64,000 bases of DNA from Marsupella aquatica (Eukaryota > Marchantiophyta): positions 15,004,001 through 15,068,000 of the forward strand of contig OZ316892.1 of NCBI GenBank assembly GCA_973895155.1. Reading direction: 5' to 3'. Under the pieces are notes generated by a model. The model worked only from the letters and a program-made list of their open reading frames with translations. It was not told where the DNA came from and ran no database searches. Below are positions 37,603 to 52,275 of this stretch, in pieces; the first letter of the stretch is position 1, and every line of letters begins with the position of its first letter. Position numbers and translations under genes: made by a program.

Positions 37603-38619
37603 GTTGTTGCCCATGTACCGGGCTATGCTCTGCATGGTTGAGGATGTTGGTTTGAGGTACTCTATACAAATTCCACTTTGTGACCCTCCTACAAAGTTTA
37701 CTGAAAAGGTTTGCTAGGCTTCAGTTCCTTTGTTATAGTGGGGACTTTTGGGCTTTTTGGCTCCTTCCCCATAGTGGGGACTCGTGGGCCCTTTGGTATT
37801 CCGGGGATCTTACAATGCTTTCTATCCTTTATAGGATTTCATGCCTTTGGGGCAATGTCTCCCCTTTTTGACTGTTTATTTTTTGTTATTTGGCATTATG
37901 ATATGGATGTGACTTTTGACCTGAGGTCTAGTGAGATTTGGGAGTCTTGTTTGCTACATCAAGGAAGGAGTGAGGTGAGGAGGACACAGGTGGGACACAG
38001 GACGAAGGAAGAAGGGAGGCTAGGAGGACACAAGGTTCCTCGTAAGGTGGGGTGGACAAGAGGATTTATTTATTTATAATAAGGGGCAAGGGTACAAGTA
38101 GTACGTATCAGTGTACAGTAGCTTCGTTAGCATCCTCACTCTTCACTCCACGATTGGACTTCTTTGGCGAGGACGGCCCCCTTCCCTCCCCCCGCCCTTT
38201 TCAAAAGAGAATGTTCTGTTTCCAGCTTTGCTAGTCTCCGGTACTCTTGATTGCATTTGGTCGTGTTGGCATTCACCATCGAGCCTGGGCCTTCTACTTC
38301 TAACGCCTCGAGTCGATGCCGGGTGCTCACTGTGGAGGATGGATGGGGCGCAGCAGCAGAGGGAGAAGCGAGCGCACATGGGAATGACGGAAGGAAAAGC
38401 TTTCGAGTCCGAGGAGAGGATGGGATTCTAGTTCTAGTTCTAGGTATAATAATATTTGCGAACGTCGACGGACAGGGCAGTTTTTGTGTGGATCGGTGCA
38501 CGATGCTATGCGTTTGATGGGATCCTGGGGTCGAGGCAGCGGTGGAACTGAAGACGGAGGGGTCGAGCTTGGTGCCTGGAAGGAGGGACCATTGCTCTGG
38601 AGAGACGTGACCGGCAGCC
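37603..38619. other. spacer and UBP26 promoter region
   Basis: This lies between the copia LTR and the UBP26 start codon. A short direct duplication (atagtggggact...) occurs around 37735-37790. Open frames on both strands at 38.1-38.7 kb overlap without domain features. The right part must contain the UBP26 promoter and 5' UTR; no clear TATA box was chosen. Confidence 0.45.
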
Positions 38620-41600
38620 ATGAGCCCTGTAGATGGCGGTTCCACTCGGTCGAAGGGTCGGAAACAGCGGCAAAATGGTGCCACCAACGCCATCGACGAA
38701 ATTCTGAGGTCTTACGAACTCTTTACACTCATGTCGTCTTCCTCCTGTTCTGCAGTGTCCTTTGTCATTCGAAGATTTGGTTGTGACACTGCTATAATGG
38801 GGAGAAGTTTATACATCGGAGAGCAATTTGCCATCACAGATGGAAGATCCCTCCCTGCAGCTTGTGTTGTAGTCGAAGGACACGAACCGTTGGATAGTTG
38901 TCGAAAGATGGCCGAACAAATGCAGTGGACTCACTCTTGAATGTCAAGTATTAACATGAAATATTTTCTCTGAATATCCAAGTTTTGGAAACAGCTCATT
39001 TAATGGTCATTTTGTGCCAATGCCAATTTCATGAACTGGCCACAGTGAGTCTTGTGTTGATTGATATGATGGAAGTGTCAAGGGCTTTATGTTAGTTGGT
39101 TTTGTAAATTCTGTTTTTTTCAGTCAATGGTTGGAATACTCTGTCAGGACCCATTCGTTGGTATAGGGTTCGATATACAATATTCAAGATAGATTTGTAG
39201 GTATGCTTTCCTGAGATGAAACGTACCGGATTTTGGGGCAGGCGCATACATTCAACTCGTCACATTACTCCTCAAGATATTGTCCAGCTGTATCATTTGG
39301 ACAAGCCCCATTGCACCGGCTGCCGAGGGAATACTAAAGACTCTCCGAATTGTTTTTGTGGACTGGTGCCTCCACCTACTGGTGTTCGCAAGCAAGGTCT
39401 TTGGCGAAAAGCAGCTGACATTCTTGAAGAATTGGGGCCAGATCCTTCTGAGTGTCTTCGCATTTCTCAAAACTCTCCAGCTGGACTGACGAACCTAGGT
39501 GCAACATGTTACGTCAACAGTGTTCTTCAATGTCTTTTTATGAATATAGCGTTTCGTGAAGGGTTATTTGCCGCAGAGGCAGACCTTGTGAAGCATCAGC
39601 CTGTTCTTCATCAGCTTAGTCGACTTTTTGCCGAATTACATTCCGGAAAGAAAAGCGCTGTTGACTCTGCTCCGTTCGCGAGTACTTTGGAGTTAGACAA
39701 CGCAGTTCAGCAGGATGGCCAAGAATTTCTGAAGCTATTACTTACATTACTGGAGCGCGTGCTGGGGTTATCCCAAAATTCCAGGGCTCGAAATTTGGTT
39801 CAAAATGTATTTCGTGGAACATTTTCTTATGTGACAAAGTGAGTACCCTTTATTTAGGTTTTCCTAACATGTTATGGAAGAGATTAGGAGCTCCGAACTT
39901 TCCACCTCCTTCCCACTAGCGTACGGAAATCTTCCCTTCTGCAGTCGCCTTTCTCCATGCAACTCCATTCCGTTTTCCGTTTTCTGTGATATATCCTTCA
40001 CATTGTGAAACATAGGGTCCGAGTAGAGAAGGAATCCTCGGCAGTATCAGCCACTGGATGCCCTAAATTGTGATGCCATTTTGTCTAGCTGTTTGAGTTG
40101 TGTGTTATGCCTACAAATTTCCGACCTTAAATATGAAATATTGTGCCTAAAATCCTTCTTCCTGATTGATCGTATGGTGATTTTTCTTGGAAGATGCTGC
40201 AAGTGTGGACAGGAATCAGATGCCTCCAAAGATGCAGTCGACTTTTATGAACTGGAGTTAAATGTGAAAGGTTTCGCAGGCCTTTATGAAAGCCTTCAAA
40301 ACTATCTCAGTGAGGAGAATTTGCGAGGGGAGAATCAATATAGTTGTGAATCATGCAAGATGCGAGTGGATGCAACACATAGTATGAAGTTGCGTTCTCT
40401 TCCACCAGTTTTAAATTTCCAACTCAAACGATTTGTCTTTAATGCCAAGGTAGAGAAATTTTTGGATCACCTTTTGAGTTGATTGTGGATTTTTGACTTT
40501 CTACACACTCCTCTTTTTCGCTTTTTGTGGTCAGCCGGCATTAATATTTGTTGTTTATCCATTTATTGCTCTAGTTTGCAAATCCTAACTGCCGAGTCTT
40601 CTTTTCACAGACAGCAACAAAGAAGAAGGTTACATCCAAATTCAGCTTTCCTCGAAGTTTAGACATGGGTGCTCTGCTCAGTGCTTCTCCCTCGACTGAA
40701 GATGCTTCTTTTCCTTACGATCTTTCTGCTATCTTAGTGCACAAAGGTACTATGGTTAATAGTGGGCACTATGTGGCTCATATTAAGGACGAGCGGACTG
40801 GAGAGTGGTGGCGGTTTGATGATGAACAAGTCAGCAGCCTTGGATCTCACCCTCTTGGCGAGGTTAGTGGAGCTACCCCAAACAAAGATTTGCGTTCAGG
40901 GAATCAAGTCACTGCAACCAGCCAGTCAGACATGAGTATGAACGACAATGGAGAGGAACAAATTACAGAAGGTTTGGGAGGAGATCGTTGTCGTACTCCA
41001 GCAGCTTCTCCGCGACCGTCAAGTAGAAAATGTTCGGATATGCTAACCTCGGCTGATGCTTATATGCTTATGTACAGTCGTAGAGGGCACTCTTCCTGTA
41101 CATTGCGGGGAAACTCTTGTGAAGATGCGCAAAACGTAGAAGCAGATACTGCCGTTTTCAGGGAGTTTTCATTACCAGAACAATATCGATCTGAGGTAGA
41201 AGAAATGAATCAAAGTTTTGAAAGCAAATGCCGGAGATATAATCAGCGAAAGGAACAATTGCAAGTCAAGATCGCAGAGCGGAGAGCCGAGGTCAGGAGA
41301 GTACTCGCTGATGCTCCTGTCAGAAAGTTGGAAGATCCATCCTTTTGGATCTCCAGCGACTGGCTACGTTCGTGGGCAGATTCTGTGGAGCCTCCGTAAG
41401 TCCAGCAACTCTGAGCTTGTTAAAGTGATTTAAAACGTAATCCCTTTTGATTTAGTTTTGCACTTGTGTCTGGAATGTGATGGACATGAGTGTTTGCAGC
41501 ATTTGATAGAACTGGAATTTGCTTTGCGAAGGATTGGTTCAGCATATCGGTGCTCCTTTGTTATCACCATGTCTGATGGTCGCTGTGTTTCTTTTATAGT

Positions 41601-44600
41601 ACTTAAGTGGCTCCTCGTACATATCTGCTGTAGCTTGCCCGTTCCCTTCTATCCATTCTGAACTGCCCCCATCCTGCATGATGAAGATGAGATATGGCCC
41701 ATTTTTTTTCGGTGGGAGTCGTTTTCATAGAGTAGCAAAATATGAGTGGGACAGAGACAGCCTGACTTGACTAATTTTCTAGTCAATCAATCGCAGCCTT
41801 GCCATCACAAATGCTTCACTGCTTTGTCATCACCAAAAGGTGCCTCCCAGTAATGTTCACCTGTTCAAGGGTATCTCTCAACGGGCCTGGGACTATCTAC
41901 TTCTTAAGGTTAGTTATCTTACGAACTTTCCCTTCTGAAGTGTGCAATGGTAGATATTGTGACGGTGCAGGCAGTAGTTACGGTTCAAACATATATATGT
42001 GCTCATTTGGGAATGGCCTATGCTTTCCAAAAGTTTGAATATATGTCGTGAACTCTTATTGAATTTGTAGAACTTATCATGTTTGAACCAACTCAAAAGA
42101 CCGAATTCTTCTCTCAAACAAGCCAAAGTAGCAACGCCACAAGAGTTGAAAGATTAGTGACATTCTGCTGTTGAAGTTTAGTGAAAGCATAAGTAGCACT
42201 AACGGCTTTTTTGAGACCTTTCATTCTTTACTGTTTCTGCCAAATAGATTTCACTGACTGACCGTTCCCATTGTGTACTTATTTCATCGCTGGATTGGTG
42301 CAGTATAAAGGGGGCCTTGTCTTATCTGAAAAGGACCACTGTGTTGAGTGTATATTGGCGGAAGCCAAGGTTGCAGCGTCTGCTGATATATATCGAGATC
42401 AAAGAGCTGACATGCAGGAAATTGTAGATGGTGTGTTAACCGGTCGCAGGGAACTTGAAGGGACCCTTTATTTCGTCTCTAAGACATGGCAAGTATTCCT
42501 TTTGAGCCCGACATGAAAAGTGTACTCATGGTCTTTAAATAATGTGTGTGCCCTCTAGGAAATGCAAAGCGCAATTGCTGATTTTTCGATTCCTCACAGC
42601 TCGGAAAATTTATTCGGTGGAGTGGTTGAACTTCAGCTTTTCAACTTTAACTTGGTAAAACGTTTCTACACTATGTAACTCCTAGAACTAGGCAATCTTT
42701 GCTTTTTTTTGCAGGAGATGTCCGCTCTAAAGTGCCTGTGCTAACCTGTCCATTATTCTCTCTCGATGGAAAATTACAGGTTAATGCAGTGGGCCCGCCG
42801 CAAGGCTACTGGTGCACCATCGGAGGCGGATGCCAGTCCCACAGCTGCCTTGCGATGTCTGCATGGTGGGTTACTGCCAGAACAAGCCCCTGGAGCCAAG
42901 CGCCAGCTTATACCTGAAAGGGCTTGGGAATATTTCTATCAAAATGCGGTCCAAGTGGAAGGGGCTGATCCGAAGGGACATATACCTTTTCGAGAGGATT
43001 CTGAACCTTGTATAATCTGTCAGTCAGAGTTTGAAAAAGTCGCATCGAAACGTGAAGGTCTAAGGTGCGTCCTTCTCTTTCCTTGCACCTATTTAGTTTG
43101 GTAAGTAACATTTCAACACTTGCCTCCCCTTCCTTTCATCGCTTCCACCCTCGTCATATTTTGGACTTGCAAACAGTGCACAGAAGCAAATGGGAGTTAA
43201 CAATGGGCCCTACTCTCTTGACGCCATCAGATAAGACTTCGAAAGGAAAAGCTCAGTGCAGGAGAGCAATGTCGAAAATTATGCTCGTCTATTTACACTG
43301 GGTGTTATTCCTCAGTTGGTCCCTCATGACGCTTTCGCATCTGTCAATCACTTAGACAGCAATTCAGCTGAGAAGAAACTTTGTAAATGTTATCCTTGCC
43401 GTCTACTTTTTCTCTGACAGAGTTGTTACTAAACGCGGGGATAAAGCTTTTTAACAGCAAGTCCATCTATAAAGTGTACTTTCTCTAGTTATTCTTGCCA
43501 CCTGGACAATGCCAGTTTTTTAAAGGGGTATTGCTTAATTCTTCTATAGCTCCTGAATCTTAGGTCCCCTCGTATCTCTACCGTGCTGGGGCAGGCGGAC
43601 CTCCAAACGTGCTGAAACTTTAGATAGTTTGAAGTAAACCTTGAACCCTGTTCCGTACTCAACAGTTCAGGCACCATAAAACCATCTATGATGCTTTGCT
43701 TCCACCTATTGTTGGAGCGTTTCCTTGCAAGTCAAGTTAAGGGCAGCATTTGTAAATATGTGCCCTTTCTGATGTCATACAGAGAGTCTCAACACTCATT
43801 ATTTTTCTCTCTCCAGGCCATTGAAGTGGCGTGACTCTAGAGCTTTTTCCGGAACAGTTGATGTGACCTCTTTTTGCGTTTCATGGATGGCAGTATATTG
43901 TGCCAGGTAGAGCACTCTTTGTTGGGCCTGGATAAAGTAGAGACATGATGGTGACTTCCAAATTTACTCCATTTTGACTGAAATGGTTTGTAGCCTACTA
44001 TGAACTCAAATTTTCAATTGGCCACTAGTAAAACTCTTGCCTACAACGGTTTACGGGACGAGATTTTTTATTCCCCAACAGCTCGGCAAACAGAAGCGAT
44101 AATTTCTTAACCGAATTTACTTGGCTCGGCAGAGAATCTCCCGTCCGATGTTGATCCTAGTTGTAGCTTCCTTTGCGGGGTGTGTCGGTTTCTAATGTGT
44201 GTCTCCCACAATCTTCGGTTGTCTAAATGACTTCGGTTGAAATGCGTCTTTCAACTTCAGTACAAGAGGTCCTCTTCCAGACGTTACTAAACTAAAGATC
44301 AACATATTCCACTAGCAATCCTTGCAGGCTGTCTTTTCTCCGTTGAGTTTACATACCATGCAGTCACTCAAAATACATTTCCTTTTTTCTCTGTAATCTT
44401 GAGGACGATTGACAGTGTATGTCAATGCCAAGTTTGTCTGTGGTTACTATGTTTCCAAGACTGATAATTTCGATTCAAGTGACTTGAGCTCCGGAAGGTG
44501 GTCTGAGATTCAAAGCTTCGATGGACTGATCGGAAAGTCTGGATGATCACCTTTACTGTTGGCTTTTGCCCTCGTTTCTTTGGCAAGAATTCCAGTAAAG

Positions 44601-47600
44601 TAGAACAAGGATCTCCCACATTCTCCCCATAAATTATTACCTAGTCGGTGTAAAAGAGCACAGTTTAGGTTTAGCTCCTGATATTCCTATGAGGTCTCTG
44701 TTTTCGAAGTTATTGGTCCAACGATTCTTTGTTTACAAACTACCCAATTTTAATTTTTCTTTGGAATACTTTGCATTTCTCAATTTCCATTTCTGCACTG
44801 CTAAACATAAAGACTGTCATACAAATTCATGTTCTTTGAAAACACTTGTTCTCGCTTCTTTCGTGAAAAAAGCTGAAGTTGTTTTCTACGTGGAATGTTC
44901 AGGGCCACGAAAATGGAACAACGTATGAAATATGAAGCATTGTATGCTGGAAGAGCTGGGGTGGTGTCTCCAGGCGGAACATATTACCTTGTTCCAACCC
45001 TTTGGCTAAATCGATGGAGATCTTATCTTGGCGCCAGTGGCAAAAACTTGCTTGACGTGGATGAGCCAGATGGACTGGAAGGTCTCATCCTTTCTCTGCT
45101 TTGCTCGAAGGTGCTGGTCTTGTCACTTGCTAAATTGCCAGTTCAAGTCTTCTAAACTTTGGCCCCAACTATTACTTACTGTCATCAGAAAGCCGTAGCG
45201 AAGCTCGTTTACTTTTAGAAATGAAATGATTCGTCGAGTTGGATTCTGTGAGGTACTCCTATTGAGAATGAAATCGGAAGTTTTATGTAGAAGGCATATC
45301 CAGATTAGTGTGGGATTCTCATTTGTTGTTCAGTTCGATGATCGATAATATTCTAAACAGAAATTGAAATTGAAAGAGCACTATGAAACACACTTGTTCA
45401 AAATGCAGAAAGTTCACAGTAAGTGCTTGGCATATTGTTATGGGTTAGGCCAATTTCTCTAGTCACTCCAAGTTCCCACCGGAAAATGGTTTGAGTTTCA
45501 AGCAAATATTTCCGAACCCTGGGTTGATTGTTCCTATCTGTAACTACGTATTGGTAATCAAACATCTTAATATCGTTTTAAAAATCAAAACAAAGATATC
45601 TTAATTGGTTTTTGGTCTTTTTTCGACATGTTTTCCCCACATATTTTGCATCTCAAGGTTGTTCGGTCGGTACTGAAAGCGAATCGTCAGACTCAGGCAA
45701 TTATCATTAGACAAGTGTGTAAGTTACTGTTGTCTAAATCGATCTATCACTTTCACACATTCGAAGTGTTTTCGCGAGTATGAAAAACTGGATTTGGCTG
45801 ACACCTTTTGCAGCACGAACGCATGCTATTCAAGCCACCCACGCTGGCCAGATCCAGGAGAGGGGAGCTCATCCAGAGCATTGGCAATGTGAGTTGTAAA
45901 TAGAAGCTGGGAAGTCCTGAATTTAAGTCTTAAGGCATGTTCGATTTCGATTTTGGATAGAGCTACAACTTGAATTTTTTTAGCAATATTGTTGAGTTTT
46001 TCTTCTTCTCCGTGTTTTTTGAAGTGAGACCTGTCCAGCAAGTTTTCGTTTGTTGGAAAGCCACGGTCAGATGCGTTTCCTGACTGCATTCTCCGTTGGA
46101 CAGTACAACTTATTTCATTGTAATGAGCTTCAGGCAAAGCGAAGGTTTTCACTGCTGCGGTTTATAATTGAATGTTGGTCCTGCAGGAGGATGTCTTCAC
46201 TATCATTTCCAAAGATGATTGGGTCAGCCTTTGCCTCCAATGGGATGTGGATCCTCAAAAGGGAATAAAGGCACATTTGGACTGCCCATCTGATTTGAAC
46301 CTTAATCAGAGCATCCTCACAGAAAATGTTGATAGGAAAGTGTTTTGTGATAGTCCATCCAATGCGAGGCATGGCAGCCTTCGGGACATGGCGGTGGGCA
46401 ATTTAGATGAGATGGATCAGAGACAAGAAGACGTTCCTACTTTGCAAACTGAACCAGAAGTAAGTTGAAGGTTAAGATCACATGCATTTGACAGCAAGCA
46501 TCGGTGAATCTCTTTACCGCTGCTCCTCAATCATGTTTGGTAAACTTCCAGAGGAGCTTGCACAACACAACTGATTTTTACTAATTTGTCTTATTGGAAA
46601 CAGATATGTCACGAGTGTATAGAGGAACGAGAAGAACATGAGTTGCTCAGCAAACTGCACTACACGAGTGGGGAGATATCAGTGGATCTTGTGGTTGGGA
46701 AAGGGCCTCCTCCATCACTCTTGGCTGCTAGTCGAGTGCTGGAAAGCGATCGCCGTACCTCCAAGCGTGCAAGACGTGCCTCTTCTAATTCAGGGGGACG
46801 AGTCCTGTTGAAAGTGTCAGGAGAGACTACCGTATTTCAGTTGAAGTTGCAAATCTGGGAGTCCCTCATGGTATGGCTGAAGCTCGTGTCTCTTCACTGA
46901 GGTTTTGCAAGAAAATTCTGTAAAGTATTTGCTGAAGAAATTGATCGGTGTATGCGTACAAGTTTAATATCTATGATGCTGTAAATCTTGCGACACTAAT
47001 CTGCAATTTAAAATTTGGTATGCGCCTGTAGATTGTAAGGGAGAATCAGAAAGTTCACTTTGGTAAAACGGAGTTGCTGGATGAGTCTGCAACATTGGCT
47101 AGTCTCAACATTCTCCCAGGATCACAGTTATGGGTTATGGATAGTGGCCAGCACGAGAATCGGGATATTGCAGGTATGATAATTTGTTTTCAGTTATCTG
47201 TATTGTGAATTCCGTGGTTGAACATTGTTTCGTTTCCCAGGATATCTCATTGTAATGGAAGCAAATGGACGTTCCTGCTTTCTGTGTGATGTGCATGTCC
47301 TACCTACTGGGAGCGGAGGTTTACCAGTCAATATGACGTTTTGGATACCCAATTCGTCCAAGATACGACCGATTCAATGGAAAATTGGACTGATGTTCTC
47401 AATTATGGAAAATTTTGCAGATGAGTTGCCTGCTGATTTGGGTCGTGCAGAAACTGAAGAAGGTTTCAGGGGGACCCGCTTGATGATGGGATTACCCAAT
47501 ATTTCCGATCCACTGTCAGGTATGGAACAGGTGGCGGCTGCTCTTCATCGGAGTGAGATTAGTGAGCAAAAGGATATCAATACACCTCCAAAGTTGTGGG

Positions 47601-47752
47601 TGCCCATGAGCTTTGGTTTCCCAAGAGGGGGCTTCACAAATCAAGTCCACAATGGAGACTTGGTGATGGAAGACCAAAATGGACGTCAAGACATGGTTGA
47701 CCATAACTCAGTGGACGAGGCAAGGGACAGTAAAGGTGATCCCTGTCTATAA
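38620..47752 (+). CDS. UBP26: ubiquitin-specific protease, UBP26-type
   Basis: Thirteen exons join in frame: 38620-38708, 39242-39838, 40194-40449, 40611-41395, 41797-41908, 42304-42488, 42780-43064, 44903-45110, 45814-45888, 46187-46459, 46604-46870, 47032-47173 and 47421-47752, giving about 1,201 residues. The catalytic Cys is in [17 protein letters not shown] (Cys about 119). The His box is [12 protein letters not shown] (His about 367), followed by [11 protein letters not shown]4 zinc site is seen around CCKCG and CESCK. Three DUSP-like segments follow ([40 protein letters not shown]), then a nuclear-localisation-like [10 protein letters not shown] and a ubiquitin-like fold. In Arabidopsis the orthologue removes ubiquitin from histone H2B and is needed for heterochromatic silencing. 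Intron 6 uses a GC donor. Exon 13 may be followed by another exon, as a donor-like site lies near 47735. Confidence 0.92.
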
Positions 47753-50700
47753 CAGTTGTTGTTCTTGCATAAATTAGTGCTAGTACATAACCATGTCCTT
47801 GTGGCACAGATCTTAATGCTGGATCCACGGAATATGTAGGTGAGGAATTTGTTCTCGCGTAACGCAACTAAGTGTTACTGGACAGGAATGAGAGGAACGT
47901 GGTTGCGTTAGAGTAACATCCGAAAGGCTTAACAGTGATTCATTCAATTAGTTCTCATGTAGGCGATGGCGAAAGTAAAAGAAAAAACGTGTCCAAAGAT
48001 AGAGCGCAGTAGAATTGGACTCAAAAGTCTGAAGCCTTGATCAGTGGGTTCCACTCCCCTAGCTCCTTAGCTTGTAGATTGGAATTGGACAACGTTACAT
48101 TGTCGAATGACTTAATAAACTGTATTCTAGGTATCAATTCTGATCAGATTTTGTCGGACCTAGTTCCAGCGTCGGAAGGTTTCAATACGGATTATCTAAT
48201 TTATTGAATGGTTTGGTATAATTCCAGTTCTTGTTGCACTTGAACGGTCCAGTTCCACATGAACTCAGTAAGTATTGACGGGGAGCTCTAGGCTTCTGGG
48301 GAAGCTTTCCAAGCCAGATGTCTCTGACCTGTATCCATTTGGAGTTTCAAAGTTGCAAGGGACATCTGATACTGGAACGGCCTCGAAGACACTGCTAGAG
48401 TCTCAAGGTCTGACTCAGCACTCCTAACAGGGCTAAGCTGATATTTTTTCGGAGTGCAACTGAAAAGTAATTGTGTGGGGGGGGGGGCAGGTTGTGGGGT
48501 GGTGCCAGAGGGCACGTCGCGTCCCCTTGAGATGGACTAAGAGAGACAAATAGGTTGATGTTACTCGATGGCCTAACTTCAGATCTCCAGTCTTACTAGG
48601 TTAAGACCCTATTGGGATCGCCAAGTTGGGTCTATAGTGTTCAGCGAGTCTAGAGGTTTACAACGTAGGTAGGGTCACAGGTGCAATGACTTTAACTACT
48701 TTTCCCTGAAAGTAAAATGTAAAGATCACTAGTCACGGCTCTGGTTACTCTCACAGCTTCTGCATGTAACTTAAATGCAAAAATGACTCGCATCTTTTTC
48801 ATTATCGTGAGATGGCTATTTATCTCTCTGACCGTAGTAGGTGGCTTTAGTGCCGTATTTTGCCTTCAATGATTCTCGTATGCTTAGGAATTGATAGGAT
48901 ATCCAGCCTGTACTTCTCAACTCTAAATCATTCAGTGAGATTGACCAATCCTTAGATTGGTCTTGATTGTGGAACAGCGTGTTCGTTGTAGCTTTCTAGT
49001 TTCCTGCTTGGTATTCTACTCTTCCCATTTTAAAGTTCCTCATATCAGTACTACATTTGTTGTCCCTTACAGATGCCAGAAGAATAACCTCGTCTATCAG
49101 TAGCAGTAGGATAGTTCTGCTCATGGCTAGTTCTGCTCATGGCTCGCCTAGTTTTCTGCGACAAGTCATTGCGTAATGCCTACTTTAGAACCTACAGCCT
49201 TGAGACGTCCTCCCCTTCTGGTTCTTTCACTTGCGGTTCCATTGTAGAAACATTTCTCAGGACTTTCATTCGATATGGCCGTGCGGTCTAATGATGAGCT
49301 TTCGCCGTTAGTAACCAATGTTTCATGACTTTTGTAAGTCTTAGATAGCTAGATAGCCGGTCTATTGCTCATAAAATGTTTCGGATTCGGTGTTGTGCTG
49401 CAGGAAAATTTTCTGTAGTAAACTCCAAGGGAAGTGAAGGTGGGTGTGAAGATTTGGGCTGTTCCAATGGAGTGGCCGCTCCATGAGTCCCTGTGAAATG
49501 TTGTGGGCAGTTTCCATTAGACCAAATTGTGATGTTGCAGCCCACATTTCTGAATGTGCAGCCTAGAAAAGGGATTTGGAAATCCATTGCTCGCATTTCC
49601 GTTAGATTTTAAATATTTCCGTTGAAAAGGAAGTCGAGAGGCCTGAAGGTGGTTTTGCTACGAGTTTTACAGAGCCCTCAAAACCAAAAGCCTTCGCGAG
49701 TTTCCAGCAAGCATATGGCATTGAGATCGGCTGAGTCTCAAAATCTCATTGTTTTTGCTTGGAAGCACCAAAAGATTTAGAGTCTATAAATTTGGATATT
49801 TTGATCCTATCAGATCTAATGGCGATGACGATCGTCTTGTAACATGTTGGAATCGGTTGAATAATTTTCAATGACAATCTCAGATATCGAAATGTTTTCA
49901 GAGCATACGGTGCCCGGAGAACGGAACATGAACGGGGCCTCAGTCTTCGCAGTACAGCCTTCCTGAGTTGAAGCATTGTGAGAAATGGAAACAACGTAAA
50001 GAATTCTAGGTCAGCAATTGTTGTTTCTTTGCAGCCCCCGTGATTGAAACCTGAAATATTCCTCGTGTAACTCCGAATGTCATCATCACATGTCCTAATC
50101 TTCCCCGTCCACCGTCGTTTGTAATGCTTCCTATCTTCGTATGATTCGTGCTGGCCAAACTTCCCAGCAGTTGTGGAAAGGGCCAGCTTTGTAACTTTCC
50201 TTTCAGAACCTCCCATTAGTGGTTACAGTTGTGACCGGATTAGGCTGTCACCATTGCACCACAAATTCCGATTCCAACCCCAACTCTGTAGGGAAGGACT
50301 GCCTTGTGCTTTAACAGTATTTTTGCACGGCCCCAGGTTCTGGAGAGTTGTCTAACGTAAGCTCACAGGTGCTTCTAACCCTTACAGCACAAAAGTAACA
50401 TTATCTGCGTGGAGTTGTTCAATTCTCGAAGTTCAGCTTCATTCTAAAATTGCTCATTCAATTGTTGATGCAGTTGCACATTTGAGTCTTGTTCGTTCCT
50501 GTCCTGAGTAAAGCCATGACTTCGTTACTAGATTCTCAAAGTACAGCTTCATTTTGAAAAGTTCAGTCAATTATTATTAACAATGAACATATGAGTCTGC
50601 CATTAGAGCGATAATCTGAGGGCGCAAATGTTGTTTGTGAGGAAGGTTCAGGTGGTTCTTGTAAATGCTTTGTTCGGAGGTAGGGGAGTTGAACAAAGAA

Positions 50701-52275
50701 CAGCGTCAGAGGAAACCATGAAAGGAACTTGACACCCCCTCCCCCCCATTTCTCCTTCAGCACAACAAACAAACAAAACACAGGTCGTGGGTGTGAGCTT
50801 GAAGTTTAGTATTCAGCACTCCCGGTAACTTTCCCAAATTTTGAAATGCAGGCCACTAGTCAATTTGTGGTCCCAAAGTGGAATGGCAAAGATTGGACAT
50901 AGTAGGAGAATTCGAAATCCTTCAACAATACTGAGATTGGCGTCAAAATGTTGCACTGTTCGCACGGTTAGGAAGACCACAACTTGTAGTTTGGCACAGT
51001 ATGCTGCAGCCCTGTGGTTCATTTTCCTGAAGAAACTTCTAGTTTGAACTGATAGTCTAGATTCTCTGCCAGGGCAACAAAGCTACGGCCCGTCAGTGTA
51101 TCATCAATGACAATCAATACTAACATCTCCCTCTAGAGTGGCTTGCTGATGTTACCACAGGAGAGTGCATCTTCTACTACTGCTATCATAACTCTCGCTT
51201 TAAGTCTCGACTGTGGCACAAACATGTGAGAGGCAAGGAAGGCTACCAGCGAATGATACATTTTTAGAGCAAAGCGGCTGATGACGACCGCTTGGTACGA
51301 GCTCGCTCTCTATTTCCGGAGTAAGGAGGGCTCCGATGATCCATGTCTATCTACCGAGAGCTCAAGGCATAGATGGCAAGATTGGGGCCAACATGAATGC
51401 AATTGAAGATGGCGGAAAGAGATGAAAGAGAGCGGTTTACAATACCTCAAAAAGACGAGACAATCTGAAAGCTCAGCGTCAGCTCCGGCAATGTAACGAA
51501 CTCCATACCAAGCCGATCCATGACTACTGTATCGGCTTGCGTGAATGTTACCAAACAAATGCCATTGGTTGTTGACGTGGTCATGGTGATACTCTGGGGT
51601 ATGATTTATCTAGTGAGGGCACAGCAACACGATCACACCACGAGGAAATGTGAATACCGCAGTTTTCCAAAACGCCAACCTGTTTTACACTCACCGCTGT
51701 CCTGACCGACTCTAACGCAGTGCATATTTGAATTGCTGGCTTGAAATGTTCTGTACGCTAGAACGATCTTGACCTAGATACTTTTTTGAAGACCTCGAAG
51801 AGTGGATACAAGGAGAGCAGACGTGAGCCCACGAACTTCTACGCGAAAACATGTCGAGCTTTGCTGGTGCATTTGGTCTATTTAATGCCAATGGCCCTTC
51901 TTGAGGAGTTTCTGAGCTTCATATGAACCAAATTGAGGGAAGAATGATAACTACCTCACCCTCGCACGAGAGAAGTCACGTAATCAATCTACCGCAGTTG
52001 ACCTTTGACCTTTGACCAATGCTATGGTTTTAAAGAGAGACATGGACACACATTACGACCATGCTGCGGGTGTAACATGCTTGAAGAGACCAACCACTGA
52101 CAAGAGGTGAGGAAAAATACGTCTCAGAAAATGCATCTTCATATCCAAGATTAGGGCATATCTCGCGAAACTTTGACCACATTTTGTTGCACATGAAACC
52201 GAGGCTCGGAAAAAGCACCGGGATGAGGTTTGCAAGCAAGGCTGACGGAGGACATTGCGATACTTAGCCGCTACT
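47753..52275. other. 4.5 kb spacer without recognised gene
   Basis: After the UBP26 3' UTR I see no exon series, no transposon domain and no RNA gene. A G run lies at 48477-48486. The longest frames (for example 49746-50216 on minus) show no motif. Confidence 0.45.

Noticed and set aside
41440-41660. Possible UBP26 exon beginning after tttgatttag near 41457
   Set aside because: It runs quickly into a stop in the required phase; the exon at 41797-41908 restores the DUSP-like sequence in frame.
47225-47420. Extension of UBP26 exon 13 to the left using an acceptor near 47240
   Set aside because: The acceptor at 47420 gives the family-like junction [11 protein letters not shown] through the split codon, while the longer version adds sequence unlike UBP26.
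49746-50216. 156-codon minus-strand frame in the UBP26 downstream spacer
   Set aside because: No recognisable motif, no neighbouring exons and no coding bias that I could see.
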